From: an uncultured Mycoplasmatota bacterium
Lineage (GTDB): Bacteria > Bacillota_I > Bacilli_A > RF39 > UBA660
Length of the DNA: 58,688 nt
NCBI GenBank assembly: GCA_900546715.1
Contig: UREA01000007.1
Span: forward strand, 1-58,688
Direction of reading: 5' to 3'
How positions within the stretch are numbered: position 1 is the first letter of the stretch; each line of letters starts with the position of its first letter. The notes beneath the pieces are model-generated. The model saw only the letters and a list, made by a program, of their open reading frames with translations. It ran no database searches and had not been told where the DNA came from. Shown in pieces: positions 17,812-26,441 of this stretch. The position numbers were made by a program, and so were the translations under genes.

Positions 17812-18714
17812 TTAACGATTAATATTATAAGTTTCTCCAGTTATATTATCTAAATTAATATTTTCTTTTTGTTCTTCTTTTTTTAAAGTAGGAAGTTCTA
17901 AATCATCGTCTTCTATCGTAAATAAACTTACCTTTTTAGGTTCTTCTTTAACTTCTTTCTTTACTTCTTCCTTAACTTCTGGTTTTTCTTCATTATTATT
18001 AACAAATACCGAACTAAATACTGAACTAGGTTTATATTTCTTTTCTTCAGTATTGTCTTTCATTCTTAATGGTTTTTCCTCTTCAACTTTTCTATCCAAC
18101 CTTGATGGGAATATATCTTCTTCAATTACTTTATTTTCTTCTATCTTTTCTTCTTTTGGTAAATCCATATTCCTAAATTCTTCTTTTAATTTTTCTAATT
18201 CTGATAAATCTTTACCTATATCATCAACATCACTGCTTGGCATAAATAAAGGTTTATCATCTTCTTCTACCAATGAAACCATTTTTTCTTCTTCTACCTT
18301 TGGTTTGTCTTCTTTAATAATTGGTTCAAATGTAGTTACCTCAACATTTTGTGGTTCATCTATTTTTACATCTTCACTTACTTCTTCCTTAACTAGTGGA
18401 ATACTACTAGTTTCATCAAAAATAGATTTCACCGGTTTTTCTTCTTCTACCTTTGGCTCTTCTTTAACTACCTCATTAGGCAATTCTTCTTTAACTTCAG
18501 AAACTTCTACTTTTGTAGGTTCTGTTTTTTCTTCTTTAAAAGTATCTAGCTCTAATTTTTGTAATCTTTTTGTTTCTTCTAACTTTTGATCCTTTTTACC
18601 AAAAAACAACACTACAACAAAAAGAACTACTAATATAACTAAAGCAATTGTTAAATATAAAACAAAATTATCATTTTGATATAAATCATATATGAAGTCC
18701 ATCATACTCGACAC
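17812..18714 (-). CDS. Single-pass membrane protein with long acidic Lys/Glu-rich tail
   Basis: 300 residues: one transmembrane helix at about 18-40, then about 260 residues of low-complexity, mostly Glu/Lys/Val/Pro sequence (repeated EEKP and KEEPK units), probably disordered and cytoplasmic. The layout is like ZipA or similar tethers, but there is no recognisable C-terminal domain. No function is proposed. The antisense strand contains a long Ser-rich open frame that is only a by-product of the biased composition. Confidence 0.6.
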   Translation of the reverse strand: MSSMMDFIYDLYQNDNFVLYLTIALVILVVLFVVVLFFGKKDQKLEETKRLQKLELDTFKEEKTEPTKVEVSEVKEELPNEVVKEEPKVEEEKPVKSIFDETSSIPLVKEEVSEDVKIDEPQNVEVTTFEPIIKEDKPKVEEEKMVSLVEEDDKPLFMPSSDVDDIGKDLSELEKLKEEFRNMDLPKEEKIEENKVIEEDIFPSRLDRKVEEEKPLRMKDNTEEKKYKPSSVFSSVFVNNNEEKPEVKEEVKKEVKEEPKKVSLFTIEDDDLELPTLKKEEQKENINLDNITGETYNINR

Positions 18715-18819
18715 CTCTTTTTATCTTTATATTTAAATATTATCAAAAATATGTTAAAAAGTAAATAATTTTATTAGTTATTTTACATTTTTAAACACAT
18801 TTCCTCTTTTGTTTGACAA

Positions 18820-18846
18820 TAAATAAGCAACCAATAAGTTGCTTAT
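18820..18846 (-). terminator. Rho-independent terminator after yneF
   Basis: ATAAGCAAC (18823-18831) pairs with GTTGCTTAT (18838-18846), nine base pairs, overlapping the yneF stop codon; ATTTATTG follows on the minus strand. Confidence 0.7.
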
Positions 18847-19052
18847 CTATACCTATTCATTTGTTGCATAACTTGTTTAACTTGTTTTTGACTTGGCTTT
18901 CTTCCCATACTACTCATCATCGCTTCAATCATTTTTTCATTAATCGGTGGATTTTTATCAATTTGTTTTTTCAAGAAATATCTTGCTAGAAAAAAACCAA
19001 TTATTAAACCTACAACAAGGCCAATTACTAAATATAATATAAGTTGTCCCAA
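18843..19052 (-). CDS. yneF: YneF family small membrane protein (UPF0154)
   Basis: About 69 residues. One N-terminal membrane helix (LILYLVIGLVVGLIIGFFLARYF), then the family signature KNPPINEKMIEAMMSSMGRKPSQKQ. I prefer the TTG at 19052, six bases after GAGGTG; the GTG at 19061 lies within that site. UPF0154, function unknown, conserved in Bacilli. The order tkt-sirA-yneF is the same as in Bacillus. Confidence 0.9.
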   Translation of the reverse strand: MGQLILYLVIGLVVGLIIGFFLARYFLKKQIDKNPPINEKMIEAMMSSMGRKPSQKQVKQVMQQMNRYR

Positions 19053-19194
19053 AATTATCACCTCACTTTAATTTTACTATAAATTCTCTATTTTAACAAC
19101 TATTCTTTGTAATATCTTTGATTTTTACTTGTCGGTTTATACTCAACAGTCATTTTAATTAAAAATCAAATTATCTTAGGTGCTATCTTAGGTG

Positions 19195-19611
19195 TTATAA
19201 TCTCACTAATTCTTCTAACCAAAAATAATCTTTGTTTTCAAAATCACAAGCAAATAATTCATTAAGTGGTAAAAATTTTCTAATGTTTTTATTAATAATA
19301 TTAGTTTTAAGTAAAATATGAGAATTACGCACCCAGATATTTGTCTCTTCCTTGCGATATTTATTAACTATTTTATGATTATCACCAATTTTCATATAAA
19401 AATCATTATCTTTATTTTTATCATAAATAAGTCTATTATATTTTAATTTATCTATTGGTACAATTAAATCATCTAACATTTCTTTTCCATAACCAATATT
19501 AGCCTTATCAAGTAAATATATCCCTTCTAAAGATTTGAACAAATTATAAGGAGATTCCCTCAAAAGTAATGTCATTTCCCGATTAATTCTAAAAATATAA
19601 AAAGTCCGCAT
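19195..19611 (-). CDS. sirA: SirA-like sporulation inhibitor of replication
   Basis: 138 residues from ATG at 19611, where GGGTGAT precedes it. It resembles SirA (YneE) in length and pattern: an N-terminal MRTFYIFRINREM strand, a SPYNLFKSLEGIYL helix, and the C-terminal FACDFENKDYFWLEELVRL corresponding to the FLAMDFNSKRYGWL-type end of SirA. In Bacillus SirA binds DnaA domain I and blocks new initiation once sporulation begins. Sequence similarity is weak; the exact tkt-sirA-yneF synteny is the stronger argument. A TTATCA/TGATAA inverted repeat overlaps its ribosome site. Confidence 0.7.
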   Translation of the reverse strand: MRTFYIFRINREMTLLLRESPYNLFKSLEGIYLLDKANIGYGKEMLDDLIVPIDKLKYNRLIYDKNKDNDFYMKIGDNHKIVNKYRKEETNIWVRNSHILLKTNIINKNIRKFLPLNELFACDFENKDYFWLEELVRL

Positions 19612-19657
19612 TATTATCACCCAAATATATGATAACACACGGAGCTTAAAAAATTTG

Positions 19658-21661
19658 TCAGATTATGTCGATAGATACATCTTTTGATAAATTACTTGCA
19701 ATACTAGCTAAAATAGTAGCTTTATCAAACTTTAAATATTTTGCAACATCTTCACTTTTACCACTCATACCAAAACGATTTATACCGAAAATATACTCTG
19801 GACGAGTCGCAAAGCGATTCCAAATTAGACTTGAACCCGCTTCAATGACGAATGTTGGTACATCTTTAGGAAGTAATTGTTCTTCGTATTTTGGATTTTG
19901 TTTTAAGAAAAGTTCCATCGAAGGCATTGATACAACTCTTGTATCAATACCCATAGTAAATAATTCTCGTGAAATATCTAAAGCCATCTCTACTTCTGAA
20001 CCTGTTGCAATAATTATTCCATCTAAACGATATTTTTCTTTTCTAATCATATATGCGCCATATTTAACAAATTTAGCATTAGTATTTTTAAACTTATTTC
20101 TTTTTTCTTTACTAACAACAATTGCTGTTGGGCAATTATTTTTAAGTATATATTCCCATGATCCCATAATTTCATTAATATCAGCTGGTCTAAAAGTAAT
20201 AAAATTAGGAATACTCCGAAGCATTGTTAATTGTTCTACTGGTTCATGAGTTGGTCCATCTTCACCTACATATATTGAATCATGAGTAAATACATATGTA
20301 ACAGGCAAATTCATTAAAGCAGACATCCGTATCGCTGGTTTTTGATAATCACTAAAAGCTAGAAATGTTGAACCAAAAACTTTTAAGTTTGATAGAGCCA
20401 TACCATTAAGAATTGCTCCCATAGCATGTTCTCTAACTCCAAAATAAATATTTTTACCCACTGGATTATCAGGACTTTGAATAGTTGATTTATCTAAATT
20501 TGTTTTACAACTAGATGAAAGATCCGCTGAACCTCCTAAAAAGAATGGACTCTTCGGTGATATAAAATTCATTATTTTATGATTACTTTCTCTTAAACTT
20601 TCTTTATATTCATCACTTATTTTAAACTTTGTATCATCAAAATCTATCACAAAAGCATTTCTTTCCAGTAAATTAAATAACGAATTTAAACCAAAATTAT
20701 TAGTTTCTTTAATATCGCTATATTCTTCTTCCCAATTTTTAAAAATACCTTCCATTCTTTTATTAATAGTATTTAATATATGATCTTTATATTTCAAATC
20801 TACTGTAAATGGTTCACTAGTTATTTTATAAATTTCTCTTAAGTTATTTAAATCTTCTTTACTTAAAGGCTTTCCATGAACTTTATTAGTACCTTCCAAC
20901 ACAGAATCTTTTCCAATTATAGTATGACATATTATAATACTTGGTCTATCACTTTTTTTAGCTTGTTTTATAGCCCTAGAAACTTCACTATAATCACTTG
21001 CATTTTTAACTTCCAAAATATCAAAATCTAAAGCTTCAAAACGAATAGCAATATCTTCAGTAAAAGTTATATCAGTATCACTATCTAAACTTACATGATT
21101 AGCATCATATAAAATAATTAATTTATTTAAATTTTGGGTACTAGCAAAAGATAATGCTTCATAACTAATACCCTCCATTAAATCACCATCACCACAAAAA
21201 CAATAGGTATAATAATCAATTAACTTGGTATTTTTTTTCTCTATATTAGCAATAGCATTTAAATAACGTTCTGCCATAGCCATACCAACTGCTATACCAA
21301 TACCTTGTCCAAGCGGACCAGTTGTTGCATCAACTCCAGGAGTAACTTTGTATTCTGGGTGTCCCGGAGCTAAAGAATTAAGAGATCTAAATTGTTTTAA
21401 TTCTTCAATATCAATATCATAACCGGCATGATAAAGCATAGAATAAAGTAATGCTGAACCATGTCCTGATGACATTACAAAACGATCCCTATTTACCCAA
21501 TCTGGTTTACTAGGTATAACATTTAAATGATCCTTGTATAAAGCATATAAAATTGGAGCAGCACCAAGTACAATACCAGGATGTCCACTTCCTGCTTTAT
21601 CAATCATGTCTATTGCTAACATTTTAATACTATTAATAGCTTCATTATCAATTTTACTCAT
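19658..21661 (-). CDS. tkt: Transketolase
   Basis: 667 residues from the ATG at 21661 (GAGGATG upstream); an earlier in-frame start would add 18 unlikely residues. It is a thiamine-diphosphate enzyme moving two-carbon units between sugar phosphates in the non-oxidative pentose phosphate pathway. Thiamine-binding motif: GDGDLMEGISYEA. Substrate/cofactor residues: SGHGSALLYSML and HEPVEQLTMLRSIPN. The PYR-domain catalytic Glu is in GVREHAMG. Full length, no anomalies. sirA and yneF follow. Confidence 0.95.
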   Translation of the reverse strand: MSKIDNEAINSIKMLAIDMIDKAGSGHPGIVLGAAPILYALYKDHLNVIPSKPDWVNRDRFVMSSGHGSALLYSMLYHAGYDIDIEELKQFRSLNSLAPGHPEYKVTPGVDATTGPLGQGIGIAVGMAMAERYLNAIANIEKKNTKLIDYYTYCFCGDGDLMEGISYEALSFASTQNLNKLIILYDANHVSLDSDTDITFTEDIAIRFEALDFDILEVKNASDYSEVSRAIKQAKKSDRPSIIICHTIIGKDSVLEGTNKVHGKPLSKEDLNNLREIYKITSEPFTVDLKYKDHILNTINKRMEGIFKNWEEEYSDIKETNNFGLNSLFNLLERNAFVIDFDDTKFKISDEYKESLRESNHKIMNFISPKSPFFLGGSADLSSSCKTNLDKSTIQSPDNPVGKNIYFGVREHAMGAILNGMALSNLKVFGSTFLAFSDYQKPAIRMSALMNLPVTYVFTHDSIYVGEDGPTHEPVEQLTMLRSIPNFITFRPADINEIMGSWEYILKNNCPTAIVVSKEKRNKFKNTNAKFVKYGAYMIRKEKYRLDGIIIATGSEVEMALDISRELFTMGIDTRVVSMPSMELFLKQNPKYEEQLLPKDVPTFVIEAGSSLIWNRFATRPEYIFGINRFGMSGKSEDVAKYLKFDKATILASIASNLSKDVSIDII

Positions 21662-21699
21662 ATTTTCACATCCTCGTATTCTAATAATACCATAAATCT

Positions 21700-21732
21700 G
21701 AAAAAAAATAAACAACTCTATAGTTGTTTATT
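21700..21732 (-). terminator. Rho-independent terminator
   Basis: Minus strand AATAAACAAC-(six bases)-GTTGTTTATT then T7-8, downstream of the truncated DUF1016 gene and upstream of tkt. Confidence 0.88.
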
Positions 21733-21748
21733 AAGATTATAACATTTG

Positions 21749-22573
21749 CTATAATTCTACTTCTAACCTTTTTTCTATAGCTTCAATACTTGGCAAAGTA
21801 TTTTCTAAAAATTCCGGTATCTCTGATAGAATTTTATATTCAGTAACTCCAATAGGTTTGTTAATATCTTTTAGAGCTAATTCAGCAGTTACTTTTTTCT
21901 TGTCCTTGCATAGTAATATTCCAAAAGTTGGATTATCGTTTTCATTTTTAATATATTTATCAACAGCACTCAAATAAAAATTTAGTTTTCCGACATATTC
22001 AGGTTTAAATTCAGTTGTCTTTAATTCAACAACTACATAACTTCTAACTTTTAAATTATAAAATAGTAAATCAATATAATAATCTTCATTATCAATTTCT
22101 AAATGGTATTCCCTACCAATAAATGCAAAACCATTTCCTAGTTCTAATAATAATTTCGTTATATTAGCAGTTAATTCAAGTTCAATATCTAATTCTTTTA
22201 AATCTTTATCAGCAGTAATAAAATCAAATATATAAGGATCTTTTAATAATTCTTTAACTTGTTCTTTATTAGGAGATGGTAACGTTTCATCAAAATTAGT
22301 TGTCTTATTTTCTAATATTGCCTGTCTTTCATAAAGGTTGCTTGCTATTTGGTGAATTATTACAGGTCTAGCCCAACCATTTTGAAGAGATTCTTTTATA
22401 TACCATTTCCTTTGTTCTTTATCTTTAACTTGATCCATTATAGTTGTCACCGAAGACCAAGGTAATTTTGCAACATAATGTTGCAAAAATTCATCATTAT
22501 CAAATTCATTTGCAAACTTTTGCATATATCTTAAATTTCTTGCAGACATACCCTTTAATGTAGGAAATTCCAT
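21749..22573 (-). pseudogene. N-terminally truncated DUF1016/YhcG-type PDDEXK nuclease
   Basis: The 274 visible residues match the central and C-terminal parts of the DUF1016 (YhcG) family: MEFPTLKGMSARNLRYMQKF, PWSSVTTIMD, and the nuclease core FAFIGREYHLEIDNEDYYIDLLFY...VVVELK with D, ExK-type residues. Full-length relatives are about 340-380 residues. The frame stays open upstream to about 22632 (IDTLAKDLK fits the family), then meets a stop, so roughly 80 N-terminal residues are missing. There is no ribosome site before the first ATG. I read it as a decayed gene of an accessory, often restriction-associated, family. Confidence 0.7.
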
Positions 22574-22691
22574 TTTTAAATCTTTGGCTAAAGTGTCTAT
22601 AAAAAAAAGTTGGATTAGGAATCCAGACTTTTAAAATTTAAACGAAATATTTTATGATTTTAACAATCTTAATTAATTTAAATAAACTTTT

Positions 22692-23180
22692 TTATCTTTG
22701 AATAAAACATAAGTTTAAAATAAATAGGAACGATGCTCCCACTTTAATTGGAGCTTTAAATTTAGCACATTCATATAAAGCCACAAATTTATCAGCACCA
22801 GATACTACCCAACTTCCCACATTTTTTGGCAAAGTCTTAGAAATTGGAAACATGTGAGCTGCAATAATATTTGCTTGTCTTTTATTAATTGCAAAATTAT
22901 TTTCAGCATTTTCTAAAGCCTTTGATGGGTGGTTTAAGAATGCTTTATTTGTAACTTCATCATTTTTAAAGAAATCATGTAATAATGCCGCTCTAGTAAT
23001 TTCTTCATAATTTTTCACTTTTAGTTTTTTGCAAGTTTGATATGTAACCTTAGCTACATTCAATGAGTGATCAAGTCTTGAAATGCCATGATGAATCTCA
23101 TATTTTAATGCAATAAACTCTTTATTTTTAAGTATATCATTAACAATATTATTAAATTCTATTTCTTTTTTTAATGTCAT
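22692..23180 (-). CDS. HD-domain protein
   Basis: 162 residues. Metal-binding HD motif: HSLNVAKVTYQTCK (His), ALLHDFFKND (His-Asp), and later AAHMFPIS (His) and SGADKFVAL (Asp), the usual H...HD...H...D order of small HD phosphohydrolases. The hydrophobic C-terminal tail FLFILNLCFIQR looks like an amphipathic or membrane end. Substrate unknown. GTGAGG lies five bases before the ATG. Independent gene between the decayed nuclease and the DUF1003 operon. Confidence 0.8.
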   Translation of the reverse strand: MTLKKEIEFNNIVNDILKNKEFIALKYEIHHGISRLDHSLNVAKVTYQTCKKLKVKNYEEITRAALLHDFFKNDEVTNKAFLNHPSKALENAENNFAINKRQANIIAAHMFPISKTLPKNVGSWVVSGADKFVALYECAKFKAPIKVGASFLFILNLCFIQR

Positions 23181-23238
23181 TTTTACCTCACGTCTATAAA
23201 TTATATCACTTTTGGGACACTTTTTGAACTACTTTTAA

Positions 23239-23766
23239 CTATTTTTTGTCAATATCTTGCAAATTTATGTCATTTTTCTTCAAAATTTGCAAGATTTCTT
23301 GCTCAATTTTACTAATTTGCATCATTTGTTCATGCAATACTTCCAATATTAGTTCACTTTTTAAATCAATTCGATAATCATTTTTACTACGCATACTATC
23401 TTTTTTAGCTTCCCTATTTTGACTCATCATAATAATAGGAGCTTGCAAAGCAGCAATGCAAGATAATACCAAATTAAGTAATATAAATGGAAATGGATCA
23501 AAACCTTTTAAATATTCATTTAAAAACATCCAAAAGAATAAAAAAAGAACAAAAACAATTATAAAAGGCCAAGAACCTACAGTTGCTGCAACCACATCTG
23601 CAAGTTTATCCCCAAAAGTTCTTTTTTCATCTTCTAACTTATCAATATCAATTGCCAAAGGTTCATCAATTAACATTTCGATTAATTCTTCTTCATCATC
23701 AGTTTTCAAATCTTCTTTCAATAAATCTTTAACTATTTCTTTTTTTCTAGCTTTATCATCATTCAA
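23239..23766 (-). CDS. DUF1003 membrane protein
   Basis: 175 residues. An acidic N-terminal region of about 45 residues is followed by two membrane helices (about 62-82 and 90-112) carrying the DUF1003 signature FPFILLNLVLSCIAALQAP, and then MMSQNREAKKDSMRSKNDYRIDLK. Function unknown. Last gene of a three-gene operon; its ATG directly follows the DUF1287 gene stop. Confidence 0.88.
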   Translation of the reverse strand: MNDDKARKKEIVKDLLKEDLKTDDEEELIEMLIDEPLAIDIDKLEDEKRTFGDKLADVVAATVGSWPFIIVFVLFLFFWMFLNEYLKGFDPFPFILLNLVLSCIAALQAPIIMMSQNREAKKDSMRSKNDYRIDLKSELILEVLHEQMMQISKIEQEILQILKKNDINLQDIDKK

Positions 23767-24423
23767 TTAGGCACTCTCCGTATTCAAATTAAAGCGATAA
23801 TGGCCCACTATTTTTTTACGAGTTAAACCATCTTCTTCATAATTATGATACCCATCATGATGAATTATATAACTAATTCCTTCATTATTTCTTTTATCAC
23901 TTACAATACCAATATGGTCTTCATAAACAACAATATCTCCACCTTGCCACGATTCATAATCTTGAGCATCAACAGTTAAACTTTCCGTATATTTCTCTAA
24001 AAAAACTCGAATATTACGAACCCGTCGAAAATCTATATTAGAATCAATTATCTCTATATCATAATCACTTTGATTTTCCCGAATATCTTCATCAATCATT
24101 TCTTTAAAGTCATATCCGGCTTCCTCAAGAGCATACCAAATCAAATCAGTACAAACGTAATTACCATCATCAGGATATCCTCCAGTATAATAATCACTTT
24201 TATATTTAGGATTCATGGCAATAAAACTTCTTGCCCCATTTAAAATATCAGTATAATCATCTATTCCATCAGAATCATAATCAACATCACTTTTTATAAA
24301 AGAAACTTCTATATTTGATGTCTTCCACTTATCTAAATATCCAAGTTCATTTACACAGATTAAGGCTAATAACAAAATTAAGAATAATACTAAAAGATGA
24401 CCAAATCTTAGAAAAAACTTCAT
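23767..24423 (-). CDS. DUF1287 family secreted/membrane-anchored hydrolase-like protein
   Basis: 218 residues with an N-terminal membrane anchor (about 9-26) and an extracellular domain. Family features: GGYPDDGNYVCTDLIWYAL (likely catalytic Cys), SNIDFRRVRNIRVFLEKY, WQGGDIVVYEDHIGIV (His) and IHHDGYHNYE. DUF1287 is related to NlpC/P60-like amidases; substrate unknown, cell wall is plausible. An acidic DYDSDGIDDYTD stretch near residue 50 resembles a calcium-binding loop. One base overlaps the upstream gene (TAATG). Confidence 0.85.
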   Translation of the reverse strand: MKFFLRFGHLLVLFLILLLALICVNELGYLDKWKTSNIEVSFIKSDVDYDSDGIDDYTDILNGARSFIAMNPKYKSDYYTGGYPDDGNYVCTDLIWYALEEAGYDFKEMIDEDIRENQSDYDIEIIDSNIDFRRVRNIRVFLEKYTESLTVDAQDYESWQGGDIVVYEDHIGIVSDKRNNEGISYIIHHDGYHNYEEDGLTRKKIVGHYRFNLNTESA

Positions 24424-25232
24424 TATTCCTCCTTAATACGCATTAAAAATTTAGAAGCTATACTATCTTTGTCTCTATTTTTAACATAGAAAAAACCAAT
24501 TACACAATAAATTATTGCCCCAATAAAGTTAACAGCTAAATCCTCCATAGTATCAATTAAACCAATATCTAAATATCCATCATTTATTACATATGTTGTT
24601 CCATCACTAGTAACAATACTAGATTCTGTAATACCATCAACATGCATTGCCACATTTTCTCCTGATTCATTTAATGAAACTGATGAAATAGATTCAACTA
24701 TTGTATCTTTTTGCATATCAGTTTTAAAATATACATCTACTCCATATTCAAAGAATTCCCACAATACTCCGATAGTCATCGAAAAACAAAATCCAACAAT
24801 TGCTACAAATATTGGTGATAAATTTAAATGAAACTTTTCTGTTCGATTTAAAATATCAATCAAAGAAAATCCAATCGCTGCACATAAAAAACCATTAATT
24901 GTATGTAAAATTGTATCCCAATGCGAAAATAAATTAAAGAAATTTTGCATTTCTCCCAAAATTTCAGCGGCAAAAACAAATAAAAATATAACTATTTCTA
25001 ATGTTTCTGGCATCTCAATATTAAACTTTCTTTCAATAAAACCTGGTATTAAAAATAAAATTAAAGTTAATACACAATAAAAAGCATGTTCATAATTACC
25101 ACGAATTAATTGTAATACTAAAGTTACTAATATTAAAAACCTTAAAACAAAATAAACTATAAATGCCTTTTTATGATGTTTCAATTCATATTTAATTTCT
25201 TTTTTTATATTTCTTTTTTTCTTTTTTTCCAT
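24423..25232 (-). CDS. Multi-pass membrane protein (YjdF/DUF2238-like)
   Basis: 269 residues from the ATG at 25232; the longer frame upstream runs over the tRNA promoter and lacks a ribosome site. A basic N-terminus (MEKKKKRNIKKEIKYELKHHKK) is followed by at least six hydrophobic helices. SHWDTILHTINGFLCAAIGFSLID and TIGVLWEFFEYGVD give it the look of the YjdF/DUF2238 family, with conserved His, Asp and Glu in membrane segments. An extracellular insert of about 60 residues (about 175-235) precedes the last helices. Function unknown. First gene of the operon with the DUF1287 and DUF1003 genes. Confidence 0.7.
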   Translation of the reverse strand: MEKKKKRNIKKEIKYELKHHKKAFIVYFVLRFLILVTLVLQLIRGNYEHAFYCVLTLILFLIPGFIERKFNIEMPETLEIVIFLFVFAAEILGEMQNFFNLFSHWDTILHTINGFLCAAIGFSLIDILNRTEKFHLNLSPIFVAIVGFCFSMTIGVLWEFFEYGVDVYFKTDMQKDTIVESISSVSLNESGENVAMHVDGITESSIVTSDGTTYVINDGYLDIGLIDTMEDLAVNFIGAIIYCVIGFFYVKNRDKDSIASKFLMRIKEE

Positions 25233-25301
25233 CTTTGACACCATCCATAATAAGTATATCATATAATTGTGCGTTTTTAAGCAAAAAAATGCAAAAATCG
25301 G

Positions 25302-25330
25302 TTGCATTTTTATACTTTGTGTAATATAAT
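25302..25330 (+). promoter_or_regulatory. Promoter of the tRNA-Arg/tRNA-Pro unit
   Basis: TTGCAT (25302-25307), 17-base spacer, TATAAT (25325-25330), 21 bases before tRNA-Arg(ACG). Confidence 0.75.
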
Positions 25331-25351
25331 TATAGTGCATTAGGAAATTCT

Positions 25352-25428
25352 GCGCCCATAGCTCAACTGGATAGAGCGCTAGACTACGGATCTAGAGGTT
25401 GGGAGTTCGAATCTCTTTGGGCGTACCA
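25352..25428 (+). tRNA. tRNA-Arg (anticodon ACG)
   Basis: 77 bases with encoded CCA. Acceptor GCGCCCA/TGGGCGT (one G-U), D-arm GCTC/GAGC, anticodon stem CTAGA/TCTAG with loop CTACGGA, anticodon ACG (inosine at 34 expected, reading CGN codons), T-loop TTCGAAT. Confidence 0.97.
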
Positions 25429-25442
25429 TTTTTAAAGATTTT

Positions 25443-25519
25443 CGAGAAGTAGCACAATTTGGTAGTGCACTACATTTGGGATGTAGGGGTTGCAGGTTCA
25501 AATCCTGTCTTCTCGACCA
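25443..25519 (+). tRNA. tRNA-Pro (anticodon UGG)
   Basis: 77 bases with encoded CCA. Acceptor CGAGAAG/CTTCTCG, D-arm GCAC/GTGC, anticodon stem CTACA/TGTAG with loop TTTGGGA, anticodon TGG, T-loop TTCAAAT. Co-transcribed with the preceding tRNA-Arg (14-base gap). Confidence 0.97.
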
Positions 25520-25530
25520 TTTTGAAATTT

Positions 25531-25552
25531 AAGTCCGACATGGACTTTTTTT
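25531..25552 (+). terminator. Terminator of the tRNA unit
   Basis: AAGTCC-GACAT-GGACTT followed by a T-run, 11 bases after tRNA-Pro. Confidence 0.88.
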
Positions 25553-25621
25553 AATGTTCCAAACAAATTCTCTACTACTACAAATTTATTTTCTTAAAAT
25601 GCCCAAAGAGATTCTTATATA

Positions 25622-26343
25622 TCATTTAAACACCGGAGTATATATATCTTTCAAATCTTCTTCAGCTATAGCAAAATCAATTCCATGATTATGAATTTGT
25701 CCTTTTCTTGGTCCACTTAAAAATGTTCCTATTTTAAAACGCATTGTAACTTTGCCCTTTTCAATTGCTTTTAAAAAATTATCAAAATTAACATTTTTAT
25801 AAAAGAAAATTCGATAATACCAATAATATTCAACATTATCAATTTTTCTAGTACAACATTTTACTAAAGCTAACTTTTTTAATTTTAAATATACTCTTTC
25901 TTTTAGAAGTTCGAAAGTTCACCATATATCTTTAGATATTAAATTATAAAACTTATCAAAAATTAGTAAAACAACTTTTTTATTTTGCCAATCAACATAT
26001 ATTTGAAAATAATATCCATTATAACGATGTTTATAAATTGCTGATAATTCAGTTAAAAATTTTCGCTTATTAACACCCATACTGTTCAACTAGATTTTGA
26101 ATTGCAAAAAGATATTTTCCATCAGGATTAGCGGTAAATAAAGCAATTTTGGTTTTACTATAACCCTTTTTAGTTTTTAATTCAATACCATTATAATCCG
26201 GTAAAAAAAAACTCATCTTGTTCTTTCCCTAATAACTGTTCAAAAGTTATACCACTATTATTCTTATCTTTATAACTTCTAACATATCCCATTTTCTTAA
26301 TTTCTTTAAATTTTACATACAAATCTACCATAAATTTATCCAT
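25622..26343 (-). pseudogene. Broken MvaI/BcnI-type restriction endonuclease gene
   Basis: Reading the minus strand with frame changes gives a continuous protein of about 240 residues: MDKFMVDLYVKFKEIKKMGY..., GITFEQLLGKEQDEFF, then LPDYNGIELKTKKG (the PD...ExK nuclease core) and ...KIALFTANP, and a C-terminus FLSGPRKGQIHNHGIDFAIA. The family resemblance is to MvaI/BcnI-type type II enzymes. Three lesions break it: one extra T in a T9 run (plus-strand A9 near 26203-26211), an extra G in GGG near 26076-26090, and an in-frame TGA after KDIW (near 25917). A GGAGG nine bases before the ATG shows it was once expressed. No partner methyltransferase is visible. Confidence 0.75.
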
Positions 26344-26413
26344 TTTCCAAAACCTCCATGTGTACAATAATAACACAAAAATTATGTGTATATTGTCGAA
26401 TTTTGTCGAAAAC

Positions 26414-26441
26414 ATTAAAAAATTGCAAATTTTTGCAATTT
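26414..26441 (-). terminator. Rho-independent terminator after the P-type ATPase gene
   Basis: Minus strand AAATTGCAA (26433-26441) pairs with TTGCAATTT (26420-26428), then a T-run, directly after the stop. Confidence 0.82.

Noticed and set aside
18053..18589. Long Ser/Thr-rich plus-strand open frame
   Set aside because: It is the antisense of the Glu/Lys-rich tail of the 17812-18714 gene; no ribosome site and composition explains the open frame.
19100..19240. Plus-strand hydrophobic frame (IILGAILGVIISLILL)
   Set aside because: No start codon or ribosome site, overlaps the sirA 3' end on the other strand; likely chance in AT-rich DNA with a short tandem repeat.
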